64,000 bases of DNA from Leptospira mtsangambouensis (GCF_004770475.1 NZ_RQHK01000002.1:272001-336000), one strand, 5' to 3'. Shown: positions 7,899 through 17,256, counted from the stretch's first letter. The notes: a model not told the origin generated them from the sequence alone. A program made the numbers and translations.

Positions 7899-9083
7899 AT
7901 GAGTACGCTTTCGACAAAAAAATCACCTCTTGATTTATTTAATCCTACAGAAGACCACCTGGCACTGCGAGAATCAGTGGCATCCTTTGCAGAACGTGAA
8001 ATGGACGAACAAGCAAAGGAAAACGATGAAAATGAAACATTCAATACCATGCTTTTCAAACGCCTTGGTTCTGAACTGGGAATTTTTGGAATCACAGTGC
8101 CGGAAGCAGATGGTGGGCATGGACTCGATCCTCTTGCTGCTGTCATCATCCATGAAGAGATGTCTCGGTTTGATCCAGGATTTACTCTTTCTTATCTGGC
8201 TCACGAAGTACTGTTTGTGAATAATTTTTTCTATAGTTCTAACCCTTCTCAAAGGAGCCGTTATTTGAGTAAGGTCATCACCGGAGAATGGATTGGTGGG
8301 ATGGGGATGACAGAACCTGGAGCCGGAACCGACGTTCTTGGAATGACCACAAATGCAGTGAAAAAGGGGGATCGTTATATCATCAATGGGGTCAAACAAT
8401 ACATTACGAACGGATCCATTGGTCAGATTTTTCTTCTTTATACCAAGTTAGAAAAATCTTCCAAAAAAATGACATCCTTTGTGATCGAGTCGTCTTACAA
8501 AGGTTTTTCGGTTGGAAAAAAAGAAGAGAAAATGGGAATGCGTTCATCCCCAACAACACAACTTGTGTTCGAAGATATGGAAGTCCCCGAAGAAAATTTA
8601 CTCGGCATAGAAAATGGGGCAGTCACTCATATGATGCGCAATTTAGAAATTGAAAGAGTGACACTTGCGGCACAGTCACTTGGAATTGCTCGCAGATGTA
8701 TTGATATCATGTGTGATTATACCATTCGCCATAGAGAGGCCTTTGGTAAAAAATTAATGGAGTTTGGTCAAATCCAAAGGATGGTCGCCGAGTCTTATGC
8801 GGACTACCAAGCAGCTCGTGCCCTTGTGTATCATGTGGCAAGTGAACTTGGACCAGATGTTCGCAATTCACTTGGGGCGGCTTCCGCAAAACTGGTTGCC
8901 ACTCAAATGGCAGAACGTGTTTCACGTAACGCTATACAAGTATTAGGTGGCTATGGGTACTGCCGTGAATATCCTGTGGAACGATTGCATCGGGATGCGA
9001 TTTTACTGAGCATCGGTGGGGGAACAAACGAAGCCATGCAAAAAAACATAGCAAGCGATTTAAAAAAACTTTGGTCCGAATAA
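7899..9083 (+). CDS. Acyl-CoA dehydrogenase, isovaleryl-CoA/long-chain type
   Basis: A 394-residue FAD enzyme that oxidises acyl-CoA thioesters to trans-2-enoyl-CoA and passes electrons to ETF. Family motifs are present: GGMGMTEPGAGTDVLGM (flavin and substrate binding, residues ~130-146), TIRHREAFGKKL and LGGYGYCREYPVERLHRDA near the end. The usual catalytic Glu close to the C-terminus is absent (SIGGGTNEAM), but a Glu lies at residue 252 in LEIERVTLAAQ, the position used by isovaleryl-CoA and long-chain acyl-CoA dehydrogenases. The substrate is therefore probably branched-chain or longer acyl-CoA. It stands alone, with a CrtI-like oxidoreductase 38 bp downstream. The partners etfBA are 4.5 kb away. 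Confidence 0.92.
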   Translation: MSTLSTKKSPLDLFNPTEDHLALRESVASFAEREMDEQAKENDENETFNTMLFKRLGSELGIFGITVPEADGGHGLDPLAAVIIHEEMSRFDPGFTLSYLAHEVLFVNNFFYSSNPSQRSRYLSKVITGEWIGGMGMTEPGAGTDVLGMTTNAVKKGDRYIINGVKQYITNGSIGQIFLLYTKLEKSSKKMTSFVIESSYKGFSVGKKEEKMGMRSSPTTQLVFEDMEVPEENLLGIENGAVTHMMRNLEIERVTLAAQSLGIARRCIDIMCDYTIRHREAFGKKLMEFGQIQRMVAESYADYQAARALVYHVASELGPDVRNSLGAASAKLVATQMAERVSRNAIQVLGGYGYCREYPVERLHRDAILLSIGGGTNEAMQKNIASDLKKLWSE

Positions 9084-9121
9084 ACAAAACTTTTTAATTT
9101 ATCTCCATCTTTCTCTGTAGG

Positions 9122-10657
9122 ATGGTCTACAGAGGGATGGATACATTTTGGGATGTAGTGGTCATCGGTTCTGGACTTGGCGGACTTAGTGCTGCTTTGT
9201 CACTTTCAGAAAAAGGCCAAAGAGTTTTGGTTTTAGAAAAAGGCACAGCTCCTGGTGGTTGTGCTTCTAGTTTCCAAAAGAATGGTTTTGTCTTTGAATC
9301 AGGTGCTACAACCCTTGTGGGATTGGAACCTGGTCTTCCCTTTCATAAACTTTCCACAGATTTTCAAATTCAATTTCCTCTTTTCCCATTAAAACGATCG
9401 ATGGTAGTCCATATGGATGGAAAAACCATTGAACGTTTCCAAGACCGCAAGGAATGGATTACGGAAGCAAAACGAGTGTTTGGTGGCGATATGCAGATGG
9501 AGGTATTTTGGAAACTTTGTTATTTGATTTCTGATTCTCTTTGGAGTTTGTCGGGAAGATATAAATTTTTCCCTTTCCAAAATCTTACCGATATTTGGAA
9601 ATCCATGGGTGCGTTTCGGCTCCGCGACTTACTTGTTTTGTTTTTTTCCTTTATCTCCTTACGTTTCGTTTTAAAATGTTTGGGTCTTACTAAAAACAAA
9701 CAATGGATTCGATTTTTAGAAGAACAACTTTTAATCACAAGCCAAACAACATCGACAAAAATTTCCATGTCATTTGCGTCTATCGGGCTTACTTATCCGC
9801 AATTACAAAACTATGTTGTCAAAGGAGGGATGGTGAGTCTTTCCGAATCGATCCTGCAAAAAATAGAATCAAATGGCGGAAAAATTCTCTATAAACAAGA
9901 AGTGATCCATCTGAAAAAAATCGGATTCACCAAAACAAATCCAAAAATGATTTGGGAATTACATACAAAAAATAGAGAACACAATTTGTTTCAAGCACCT
10001 TTGGTGGTTTCGAATCTTCCTATCTGGAACCTAACAGAGATCACAGAGGACTTGCCAAAACTAAAAAAGAAAACTATGAAATTTGAAAAAGGAATTTGGG
10101 GTGCTTTTTCCATGGGGATGGCCATAGAAACCAATCCATCTGAAGAATGGGCAAAAACGGAATGCCTTCACCACCAGATCCATTTGAAGGATGTTTTACC
10201 ATATGGAGGAGGGAATTCCATTTTTCTTTCTCTTTCCCATCCTGAGGATCCCATTCGTTCCCCAAAAGGAATTCGTATCCTGTCGATTTCAACCCATATC
10301 GAAAATCCACAATCTTGGATTCGCGATCCTTCCTACCAAGAAAAAAAGAAAAGAATCGAATCGATTATCATTCAAACCTTAGAGGAAAGTTTTTCTTGGT
10401 TTCAAAAAGACAAAATTATATTTTTACATTCTGCAACACCTGTTACATGGAAAACATGGACAGGTCGGAAATTTGGGAGAGTGGGAGGGATTCCTGGTTC
10501 CTATTTTTCGAATCCATTCCGTATGTTGAGTAACCGCTCGGAAGATCCAAACTTACTTCTTACTGGAGACACTGTCTATCCAGGCCAAGGAATTCCGGCG
10601 GTAGTCCTTGGTGGTCTTCATGTTGTAGAACAATTCCTCGCAAGAAAGAGAGGTTGA
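9122..10657 (+). CDS. FAD-dependent phytoene desaturase/carotenoid isomerase-like oxidoreductase
   Basis: A 511-residue protein with a Rossmann dinucleotide-binding start (DVVVIGSGLGGLSAALSLSE, then VLVLEKGTAPGGCASSF) and a C-terminal FAD motif (LLLTGDTVYPGQGIPAVVLGG) typical of the CrtI/CrtISO/RetSat superfamily. These enzymes desaturate or isomerise polyene substrates. No other carotenoid gene (crtB, crtE) is in the window, so the substrate is open; a carotenoid isomerase-like or retinol saturase-like role is as likely as desaturation. Two ATG codons, at 9122 and 9137, are possible; the latter gives MDTFWDVVVIG, closer to the family's usual start. Confidence 0.8.
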   Translation: MVYRGMDTFWDVVVIGSGLGGLSAALSLSEKGQRVLVLEKGTAPGGCASSFQKNGFVFESGATTLVGLEPGLPFHKLSTDFQIQFPLFPLKRSMVVHMDGKTIERFQDRKEWITEAKRVFGGDMQMEVFWKLCYLISDSLWSLSGRYKFFPFQNLTDIWKSMGAFRLRDLLVLFFSFISLRFVLKCLGLTKNKQWIRFLEEQLLITSQTTSTKISMSFASIGLTYPQLQNYVVKGGMVSLSESILQKIESNGGKILYKQEVIHLKKIGFTKTNPKMIWELHTKNREHNLFQAPLVVSNLPIWNLTEITEDLPKLKKKTMKFEKGIWGAFSMGMAIETNPSEEWAKTECLHHQIHLKDVLPYGGGNSIFLSLSHPEDPIRSPKGIRILSISTHIENPQSWIRDPSYQEKKKRIESIIIQTLEESFSWFQKDKIIFLHSATPVTWKTWTGRKFGRVGGIPGSYFSNPFRMLSNRSEDPNLLLTGDTVYPGQGIPAVVLGGLHVVEQFLARKRG

Positions 10658-10691
10658 TTTTCGAATCAGGTCTTAGAGCCTGGGCGAAACG

Positions 10692-11645
10692 ATGATTCGC
10701 CTTCCTAAGATTCTGATCCAAGTGCCGGGAACTTCCGCCAACTTGGGACCTGGTTTTGACCTTATGGGTCTTGCTTTGGATCTTCATAACCAATTTGAAT
10801 TTAGTTTTTCAAAAGATATTACTGAGTCCAAAACAGAATTAAAAAACGGCAAACCCTTGCCGTTCTCAGAAAAAGAAGATTTGGTTTATCAGTCCTATCT
10901 TTCCTATTTTAAAAAATTTTTACCGAATGTAACACCTCCACCTTATCATTGTAAGATGAGTCTATCTTTGCCCTTAAAAGGTGGACTTGGTTCTAGTGCT
11001 TCGGCCATTGTTGCTGGTTTATCCTTGGCCAGGGAAGTTCACAAACGATTGGAAGCTACGTCTGTTCCCACGGAACCTGCATTTACTCAATATTTGGCTG
11101 AATTTGAAGGTCATCCTGATAATACATTACCCGCTTATTTGGGTGGGTTTGTTTTCGCCTATTCAACGTTTGGTGAAAAGCTTAGATACTTTCGTAAAAA
11201 ATTTCCTTCTTCGGTTGTCATTTTTGTTTTAACACCAGAGTACCATGTTTCCACTGAAGAATCTAGGAAAACACTTCCCAAATCTTATGCCACAGCTGAT
11301 GTGATTTTTAATTTGTCTCGGATTGGCGCTTGGATGCATTTTTTAGACAAACGAAAGTTTGGTGACCTTCTCGTTGGTTTAGAAGATAAGATGCATACAC
11401 CATACCGAATTCCTAAATCTTCTCCCTTATTTCCTTTGGCAGACACCTTAACACAGGCAGGGATTGGATATTGTTTGTCTGGATCCGGACCAAGTTTACT
11501 TGTATTTTTAGAACGAAAGTCAGTGAAAACCAAACAGGCTGAATTAGAAAAAACAATTTCTACAGTGATGGGTGAGGCAAAGATTCCTTATTCATTCAAA
11601 CGAGTGAAACCGGATGGACTCGGTGTTCGAATCCAATTCAAATAG
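10692..11645 (+). CDS. thrB: Homoserine kinase (GHMP family)
   Basis: A 317-residue GHMP kinase. It opens with VPGTSANLGPGFDLMGLALDL, the ThrB N-terminal signature, and carries the phosphate loop LPLKGGLGSSASAIVAGLS (residues ~95-113) and the third motif GIGYCLSGSGPSLLVF (~255-270). It phosphorylates homoserine on the way to threonine. It follows the CrtI-like gene by 34 bp on the same strand and converges on an unknown minus-strand gene 2 bp away. No other threonine gene is adjacent. Confidence 0.92.
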   Translation: MIRLPKILIQVPGTSANLGPGFDLMGLALDLHNQFEFSFSKDITESKTELKNGKPLPFSEKEDLVYQSYLSYFKKFLPNVTPPPYHCKMSLSLPLKGGLGSSASAIVAGLSLAREVHKRLEATSVPTEPAFTQYLAEFEGHPDNTLPAYLGGFVFAYSTFGEKLRYFRKKFPSSVVIFVLTPEYHVSTEESRKTLPKSYATADVIFNLSRIGAWMHFLDKRKFGDLLVGLEDKMHTPYRIPKSSPLFPLADTLTQAGIGYCLSGSGPSLLVFLERKSVKTKQAELEKTISTVMGEAKIPYSFKRVKPDGLGVRIQFK

Positions 11646-11647
11646 TT

Positions 11648-12286
11648 TTAGTCTTCGTCGGCTCCTTCTTCTTTTCCAAATCCGTAAACATCTCCACGAA
11701 ACCTAACTTTTCGGTTGATCCCTGGTTGGATTTTTCCCACTTCAAAGGTAAACTTCATTCTTTCTTTTCCGGATCTGTTGAAATAAAAAGAAGAGGTCAG
11801 GGAGATTTCAATAAAGTTTACCATCCGCTCTTTGGCAATTTTATCTGAGATTCGAAATTCGACTGGGTGGCCAATGATTTCATAAGATTCAAAACTTTCT
11901 TTGGATTCCATTTTTCCATAATGTTCCATCCGTGGTGGTTTGTAGAAAGTTGGTCCATTTTTTAATACGGTAATGGTATAATCTTCGCTATCACGACTTT
12001 TTTTGAACTGAAAGATGAGATGGTCTTCTGAGATCGCATTACAACGGGTGGCGAGGTTTCCGGTTTTACTTCCGATATGAAAACTGGCAAATCGACTGAG
12101 TTCGTCGACCACAAGATCGTATTTGTCTCCGGTTTGTACGGGAATGAATCGGTCCGATTCTTTTCTGGAAATGACGGGATGGATGAATTGGTTGTAAACA
12201 ACAAGTCCTAGTCCCAAAACGGCAACGGTCAACACTCCGCTAAGGACCAGGATGAAACTGTCGAGAATGGCAATACTAAGAAACAA
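11648..12286 (-). CDS. Membrane-anchored hypothetical protein
   Basis: A 212-residue protein with one N-terminal membrane helix (residues ~8-34) and a soluble C-terminal domain rich in beta-type alternation: DRFIPVQTGDKYDLVVDE, ASFHIGSKTGNLATRC and a final MKFTFEVGKIQPGINRKVRFRGDVYGF. The C-terminus is acidic (EEGADED). No family is recognised; the beta-rich layout loosely recalls PilZ-type domains, but the RxxxR and (D/N)xSxxG residues of c-di-GMP-binding PilZ are not seen. It starts 2 bp after the preceding small gene and is probably co-transcribed with it. Confidence 0.65.
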   Translation of the reverse strand: MFLSIAILDSFILVLSGVLTVAVLGLGLVVYNQFIHPVISRKESDRFIPVQTGDKYDLVVDELSRFASFHIGSKTGNLATRCNAISEDHLIFQFKKSRDSEDYTITVLKNGPTFYKPPRMEHYGKMESKESFESYEIIGHPVEFRISDKIAKERMVNFIEISLTSSFYFNRSGKERMKFTFEVGKIQPGINRKVRFRGDVYGFGKEEGADED

Positions 12287-12288
12287 AC

Positions 12289-12594
12289 TTACCTTTTTGT
12301 ATCTACCTTATGATTTTTTGGGGACGGTAGTGGGGTACGTGTGACTAAAGAAAGTAAGTCTTTCACTTCTTCCGGCGAGATGATTTGGTTTAGTTTCTCT
12401 TCTAAAGAGGCAGGAGTTGGTTTTAAAACTAAATCCTCTGGTTTGATTTCCGGATTTGCCTCGACCTTCGTCACCGTCCGAGCCTTGGGAGCCTTCTCTG
12501 GGAAAGATTCTTTTCCTTCCTCCGATTGTTTCCCTGTTTGGGTGGGAATCGTGGGGGGAATGTGTGAGTTTCCTTGAATGTTAATTGTATTCAT
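12289..12594 (-). CDS. Small hypothetical proline-rich protein
   Basis: About 101 residues, hydrophilic and proline/lysine/glutamate-rich, with a short C-terminal helix-like part (SLEEKLNQIISPEEVKDLLSLVTRT). No signal peptide or membrane helix. The ATG at 12594 is preferred because GGAGG lies 10 nt upstream; a TTG at 12603 is too close to that site. The product is probably disordered with one docking helix. Its stop is 2 bp before the membrane protein gene downstream, suggesting a two-gene unit. Family unknown. Confidence 0.55.
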   Translation of the reverse strand: MNTINIQGNSHIPPTIPTQTGKQSEEGKESFPEKAPKARTVTKVEANPEIKPEDLVLKPTPASLEEKLNQIISPEEVKDLLSLVTRTPLPSPKNHKVDTKR

Positions 12595-12757
12595 TTTTCC
12601 CAAACCTCCGTGTTCAGGATCTGCACTTTGAGAAAAAACTATCCTTTTCCCTCCCTCAGATTTTCGGACATTTGCTAGTTGGCTTTAGCGAAAATCGAAG
12701 ATTTTTTTAGCTTTTTTCCGTTTGATTGTCCGCTTTATGGGCGGGAAGCTGGCAGGG

Positions 12758-13807
12758 ATGGAAAATATTTTTAAAAAGTGGATGGAAAATCCCATCTCCA
12801 AAATCGTCCTAGCTACCAACTTCGTTTTCGCCCTTCTCTTTATCGTCAGTGTTCCTTCCTTTGTTCGGGAATACATTACCCAAGATGCAGTCAGTATCGG
12901 CGGAAAAAAATATGACCTGAGTGATGTGAAAGAAACGTCTCCGATTGCTTATTCCAAATTCCAATCGGAATACAAAAGCCTGATCAAAAACACCCTTGGT
13001 GAGTTTGCACAGGATAAATTATTCGAACTTGTTGCAAAAGATAAAAACATCAAACCTTCTGAAGTGTTAAACCAAGGTTTCACTCCAACAGAACCATCTG
13101 AAGAAGATATCCTAAATGTTTATATGTCAAACAAAGCTCAGTTAGGTGGAAAGTCTTTGAACGAAACAAAAGACAAAATTGTTGGTTTCCTTAAAAGCCA
13201 ACAAGAACAAGAACATAGCCGTGCTGTTTATCGAGATATCGTAACCAAATATCCAGTTGAGTTTTTGATCAAAGAACCAGCTGCGGTAAGAGTGACTGTA
13301 GAAGAAAAAAATAACCCTTCCATCGGACCGAAAGATGCAAAAATTACGGTCATCGAATTTTCTGACTTTGAATGTCCATTCTGCAAAAGAAGCCAAGACG
13401 TGAACCAAAAACTTCGTGAAAAATACAAAGGTCAAATCCGATGGGTCTTCCGTGATTTTCCTCTACCTTTCCACCAAGATGCAATGTATGCACATATGGC
13501 CGCTAACTGTTCTGTTTCGGAAGGAAAGTATTGGGATGTGTTCAACTTGTTTTTTGAAAACAGTGGAAACTTAGGGAAAGCTAATGTAGATGCGTTGGTA
13601 GTGAAAGCTGGTGTCTCGAAAGACAAATACCAATCTTGTATGAAAGATGCATCTAATTTGAAAGCAGAAATCGATGCAGATATCCAAGATGGACAAAAAG
13701 TGGGTGTGAGTGGAACTCCAGCGTTTTTTATCAATGGAATCTTTGTTTCGGGAGCTCTTCCTTTCGAAAATTTCGATGAGATCATCCAAAAAGAATTAAA
13801 ACAATAA
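12758..13807 (+). CDS. Membrane-anchored DsbA-family thiol-disulfide protein
   Basis: About 349 residues: an N-terminal membrane anchor (residues ~15-33, NFVFALLFIVSVPSF), a helical linker domain (~45-180) that recalls the SurA/peptidyl-prolyl isomerase N-terminal fold, and a C-terminal DsbA/thioredoxin domain. The redox site is CPFC in FSDFECPFCKRSQ and the cis-proline loop is VSGTPAFFING. Such proteins act outside the cytoplasmic membrane, introducing or exchanging disulfides. A TTG at 12722 and an ATG at 12737 also lie in frame; the ATG at 12758 gives the tidiest anchor. mdh follows 31 bp downstream, but functionally the two are unrelated. Confidence 0.85.
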   Translation: MENIFKKWMENPISKIVLATNFVFALLFIVSVPSFVREYITQDAVSIGGKKYDLSDVKETSPIAYSKFQSEYKSLIKNTLGEFAQDKLFELVAKDKNIKPSEVLNQGFTPTEPSEEDILNVYMSNKAQLGGKSLNETKDKIVGFLKSQQEQEHSRAVYRDIVTKYPVEFLIKEPAAVRVTVEEKNNPSIGPKDAKITVIEFSDFECPFCKRSQDVNQKLREKYKGQIRWVFRDFPLPFHQDAMYAHMAANCSVSEGKYWDVFNLFFENSGNLGKANVDALVVKAGVSKDKYQSCMKDASNLKAEIDADIQDGQKVGVSGTPAFFINGIFVSGALPFENFDEIIQKELKQ

Positions 13808-13838
13808 TCATAAATTATAAAATTAAAGGAAAATTTAT

Positions 13839-14822
13839 ATGAGCAAAAAAGTAAAAGTTGCTGTTACAGGTGCTGCCGGACAAATCGGATACGCACTCCT
13901 ATTTCGTATCGCTTCAGGACAAATGTTTGGACCTGACACTGCAGTGGAACTCCAATTATTGGAATTGGAACAAGCCCTTCCAGCCGCTAAAGGTGTCATT
14001 ATGGAATTGGATGACTGTGCTTTCCCGTTACTCGAAAAAGTGTCAGTATCTTCTAACATTGATGAGGCGTTCCGTGACATCAACTGGGCACTTCTTGTTG
14101 GTTCTGTTCCAAGAAAAGCAGGAATGGAAAGGGGAGACCTTCTTAAAATCAACGGTGGAATTTTTACAACACAAGGAAAGGCAATCGAAAAGAATGCAGC
14201 TAGTGACGTAAGAGTTCTTGTGGTTGGTAACCCTTGTAATACAAATGCACTCATTGCAATGAACAACGCAAAAGGTGTGCCATCTGACAGATGGTTTGCG
14301 ATGACAGGTCTTGATGAAAACCGTGCGAAAACACAACTTGCTCAGAAAGCAGGAGTTCTCGTGAAAGACGTATCGAACGTTGCGATTTGGGGAAACCACT
14401 CGGCAACTCAATACCCTGACTTCTACAATGCAAAAATCAAAGGAAAACCAGCCACTGATTTGATTTCAGACACAGAATGGTTAAAAGGTGATTTTATCTC
14501 TACTGTTCAAAAAAGAGGAGCAGCGATCATTGCGGCGCGCGGAGCTTCTTCTGCGGCTTCTGCAGCAAACGCAGTAGTGGATACAGTGCATAACATTGTC
14601 ACTCCTACAAAAGCTGGTGATTGGTTCAGTGCTGCTTGCCACTCCAATGGTGAGTATGGTGTGGACAAAGGTCTTATCTTTGGATACCCGCTCAAATCAG
14701 ATGGCAAAAAAGTAGAGATCGTTACCGGCCTTGAAATCAATGCATTCGGTAAGGAAAAATTTGACATCACTCACAACGAGTTGAAAGAAGAAAGAAACGA
14801 AGTAAAAGACATGTTAGGTTAA
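13839..14822 (+). CDS. mdh: Malate dehydrogenase
   Basis: A 327-residue NAD-dependent malate dehydrogenase of the tetramer-lacking group 2 type (as in Thermus and eukaryotic cytosol). Seen: nucleotide-binding loop [19 protein letters not shown], the substrate loop [16 protein letters not shown] with its mobile arginines, and the catalytic His in [12 protein letters not shown] (~residues 186-197). It interconverts malate and oxaloacetate in the TCA cycle. AAAGGA lies 9 nt before the ATG. A strong intrinsic terminator at 14879 ends the transcript. Confidence 0.97.
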   Translation: MSKKVKVAVTGAAGQIGYALLFRIASGQMFGPDTAVELQLLELEQALPAAKGVIMELDDCAFPLLEKVSVSSNIDEAFRDINWALLVGSVPRKAGMERGDLLKINGGIFTTQGKAIEKNAASDVRVLVVGNPCNTNALIAMNNAKGVPSDRWFAMTGLDENRAKTQLAQKAGVLVKDVSNVAIWGNHSATQYPDFYNAKIKGKPATDLISDTEWLKGDFISTVQKRGAAIIAARGASSAASAANAVVDTVHNIVTPTKAGDWFSAACHSNGEYGVDKGLIFGYPLKSDGKKVEIVTGLEINAFGKEKFDITHNELKEERNEVKDMLG

Positions 14823-14878
14823 AACATTTTTAGTCTTTAGGGAAGTCATTCTGTTAGGACTAGTGTTTTTGATTTCTG

Positions 14879-14914
14879 AAAAGCTCGGCACCCTGAAAGG
14901 TGACGGGCTTTTTT
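14879..14914 (+). terminator. Intrinsic terminator after mdh
   Basis: Arms AAAAGCTCGGCACC (14879-14892) and GGTGACGGGCTTTT (14899-14912) pair with one G-T wobble and one mismatch around the loop CTGAAA, followed by more T residues. It ends the mdh transcript and, lying beside the convergent hydrolase stop, may also act in the other direction through its flanking A-run. Confidence 0.85.
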
Positions 14915-14919
14915 ATTGT

Positions 14920-15777
14920 CTACCTGCCAAGCAGGGCGTTTTGAAATTCGTTTAGGAATTCCTCCGGCCTTTCCAAAAAAGGCAAATGGCTAGACTTATC
15001 CACCACAGTCATTTTGATTTCTGGAAACTCTTTTAAGATAGGATCCCAAGTGTAGTATGGTGCCACCTGATAGTCTTCTTTCCCCATACAAATCCAAATC
15101 GGTTTAGAAAGTTTTTGGAAGAAATCAGATACTTCAATGTCTCGAAACACTTCACCAAACAAAAAATCAAAGGCAAGTTTGTTTGTATGGATTCCTTCCC
15201 AAAACTTTCTAGATGGAAAGGGAACTTGGTAAAACCCTTTGGCTTCCAAACTCACACAATAATGGATAAAAAAATCTTCGGGTGTTCTTTCTATATTTTT
15301 TTGAAACTGGATTTGGTTTTCCAAATGTGCCTCTTTACGAAGATCAGAGGCATGTTTCTGGAAATAAACTTCTGCTTCGAACATAGGACTTCCGTGGCTT
15401 GGGCCTGTGGAGACCATCACAAGGTTTTTGACTTGGTCTGGGTATTTTGCTGCATAAGCCAATGCCATATACCCATGCCCGGAATGGCCAATGATAGGAC
15501 AGGCCGGGATTTTTAGCTCTTTTTGTAGGAAACTAAAATCTTCGAGTAGTTTCTCTAAAGAATAATCCTCTTTTGTTTCTTTTGAGGAACTGGATCGTTT
15601 GGCAAACCCTCTCTGGTCCACCACAGTGATTTCGAATTTTTCGGCCATCACACTTGGGATGACTCTTGGATAGTACAAGGCACTTCCTATCCAAAATAGG
15701 GGTGGGCCTCCATTTTTAGTTTTTGCCACTTGGAGGGCAAATCCCTCTCTTTCGATTGTTTGGTATTTCCATTCCAT
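14920..15777 (-). CDS. Alpha/beta-hydrolase
   Basis: A 285-residue alpha/beta-hydrolase. The nucleophile elbow is GHSGHGYMALAYAAKYP (Ser at about residue 117), the oxyanion region is GSALYYP, and the acid and His of the triad are probably Asp in GKEDYQVAP and His in KSSHLPFLERPEEF near the C-terminus. Proline iminopeptidases and ester/lactone hydrolases share this pattern; the substrate cannot be told. It is divergent from a MarR-type regulator with overlapping promoters, so the regulator probably controls it. Confidence 0.85.
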   Translation of the reverse strand: MEWKYQTIEREGFALQVAKTKNGGPPLFWIGSALYYPRVIPSVMAEKFEITVVDQRGFAKRSSSSKETKEDYSLEKLLEDFSFLQKELKIPACPIIGHSGHGYMALAYAAKYPDQVKNLVMVSTGPSHGSPMFEAEVYFQKHASDLRKEAHLENQIQFQKNIERTPEDFFIHYCVSLEAKGFYQVPFPSRKFWEGIHTNKLAFDFLFGEVFRDIEVSDFFQKLSKPIWICMGKEDYQVAPYYTWDPILKEFPEIKMTVVDKSSHLPFLERPEEFLNEFQNALLGR

Positions 15778-15826
15778 AACATTTCCTCAAAGGTTTCGTA
15801 TATTCTCTATTTTTGTGTTTTGAATA

Positions 15827-15866
15827 TAGTTGCACTATACAACTATATGGTTGCAGGTTGCAACTA
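15827..15866. promoter_or_regulatory. Overlapping divergent promoters and MarR-type operator
   Basis: A 19-bp imperfect dyad, TAGTTG-N7-CAACTA (15827-15845), is followed by a perfect GTTGCAAC palindrome (15857-15864). TTGCA occurs three times, at 15830, 15851 and 15858. On the minus strand TTGCAA (15863-15858) and TATAGT (15839-15834) are spaced 18 bp, a good sigma-70 promoter for the hydrolase. On the plus strand TTGAAT (15820-15825) and CTATAT (15843-15848) are spaced 17 bp for the regulator. The dyad covers or abuts both -10 boxes, as expected for autoregulation by the adjacent MarR protein. Confidence 0.6.
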
Positions 15867-15907
15867 AAAAAGCTTGTCAATATTTCTAAAATCTTTGGAC
15901 TGGAATC

Positions 15908-16369
15908 GTGAAACTGGAAAACACATCAAGTTATCTCGGGATTTATATGAGCGAAACTTTGCTTTTAATGCGCCGGTTTCTTTCGGAAGAATTTATCAAA
16001 AAAAGAATTGGGATGCGGTTTGAAGAATGGATGTCACTTCTTCCTTTGTCAGAATCGGAAAGTTTAAACCAAAAGGAATTGAGTGAAAGGCTGGTAAAAG
16101 ACAAAACCACGATTTCGAGACTCGTGGATGGTTGGGTCAAAAAAAATTGGGTGAAACGTGAAATCTCAGAAACCGACAAACGCCAATACAATCTACGATT
16201 TACCAAAAAGGGAAAAGATGTTTGGGAAAAGGGTCTTCCCATCATCGCATCGGCAGATTTTGTTTTTCGAAAGGACCTAACAGAAACAGACGAAAAAGAG
16301 CTTTATTTATTACTTTTTAAAATCCAATCCTCAGTCCAACTTTTTGGCAAAGAGAGATCCAACCACTAG
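15908..16369 (+). CDS. MarR-family transcriptional regulator
   Basis: A 153-residue winged-helix protein. The helix-turn-helix is SLNQKELSERLVKDKTTISRLVDGWVKKNWVKRE (residues ~55-88, split here for description), followed by the wing DKRQYNLRFTKKGKDVWEK. MarR proteins bind palindromes as dimers and release on binding a small phenolic or lipophilic ligand or on oxidation; no Cys is visible in this one, favouring a ligand. It is divergent from the hydrolase, its likely target. GTG at 15908 is the assumed start. Its 3' end overlaps convergent prmC by 4 bp. Confidence 0.85.
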   Translation: MKLENTSSYLGIYMSETLLLMRRFLSEEFIKKRIGMRFEEWMSLLPLSESESLNQKELSERLVKDKTTISRLVDGWVKKNWVKREISETDKRQYNLRFTKKGKDVWEKGLPIIASADFVFRKDLTETDEKELYLLLFKIQSSVQLFGKERSNH

Positions 16370-17250
16370 GATGAATGCGGGGCTTCGGCGAAGAGGAAAC
16401 GTTCTTTCTTAGAGCTGTCTAAGATTTTTTTAGTCCCGATAAAACCCAACCCTTTTGCCATCTCTTCTAGTTCTTCTATGTACAAAGGATGGGTTTCCAT
16501 CATGAGTTTCCCACCTGGATTTAATCGACTAAATACTACAGATAACAATCGTTTGTGGAATTCTTTAAAATCAGATACAAAGAGTGCCAGATGCGGTTCA
16601 TAATCGAGGACATCCGGCATAATTTCTGGTTTTTCTGATTCTGGAATATAAGGGGGATTGGAGACTATCAAATCAAATAATAATTCTTTGGGGATCTCTG
16701 CGTCCAAATCAGAAACATAAAAATTAGTTCTCTCGTCTAAGTTGTATTTTTCAGAATTGCGACGACTGACACCAATTGCTTTTTCCGAAAGGTCGGAGAG
16801 AGTCACAACACTCGTTGGTAGAAGTTGTGTGAGACTAAGGCCAATACAACCACTCCCCGAACATAGATCCCAAATTTGTAAAGGACTTGGTTCAGTGAAG
16901 GATAGCTCTTCTTTTTTTTTCCAAAGGTAGTCCACAAGTTCTTCTGTTTCGGGCCTTGGGATGAGGACATCTTCTGTTACCAAGTATTCAAATTTATGAA
17001 ATCCTTTTTTACCAGTGATGTAAGCGACAGGTTTTCTTTTGCTTCGTTCTACAATTCGTTCGCGGTAAATGTCGATTTCTTTTTGGCCAAGCGGCATTTC
17101 AAACTGGGAATAGAGTTTGATACGTGGGAGATTTAAAAGATCGGAAAGGATCCATTCGGCGTCCACACGGGGATTTGGAATTTCCTTTTTTTCCAGAAAT
17201 TCTGCAGATCGTTTTAAATAATAAAGTAGGGTTCCTGGTTGTTCCGCCAT
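16366..17250 (-). CDS. prmC: Peptide chain release factor N5-glutamine methyltransferase
   Basis: PrmC (HemK) methylates the Gln of the GGQ motif of RF1/RF2 with S-adenosylmethionine. Features: N-terminal helical substrate-recognition domain (residues ~1-75), TEDVLIPRPETEELVD, SAM loop IWDLCSGSGCIGLSL and the active-site NPPYIPE (~residues 190-196). The frame opens at 17265, but that start would lie inside the tRNA-Arg gene; the ATG at 17250 is preferred. The only Shine-Dalgarno-like sequence upstream of it, GGGGGC, is the 3' acceptor strand of the tRNA. Length (~294) is normal for the family. Confidence 0.93.
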   Translation of the reverse strand: MAEQPGTLLYYLKRSAEFLEKKEIPNPRVDAEWILSDLLNLPRIKLYSQFEMPLGQKEIDIYRERIVERSKRKPVAYITGKKGFHKFEYLVTEDVLIPRPETEELVDYLWKKKEELSFTEPSPLQIWDLCSGSGCIGLSLTQLLPTSVVTLSDLSEKAIGVSRRNSEKYNLDERTNFYVSDLDAEIPKELLFDLIVSNPPYIPESEKPEIMPDVLDYEPHLALFVSDFKEFHKRLLSVVFSRLNPGGKLMMETHPLYIEELEEMAKGLGFIGTKKILDSSKKERFLFAEAPHSS

Positions 17251-17256
17251 ATCTTT

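Noticed and set aside
12685..12715. AT-rich hairpin AAAATC-GAA-GATTTT with T-run
   Set aside because: Lies upstream of both divergent genes, so a terminator makes no sense; the stem is short and AT-only.
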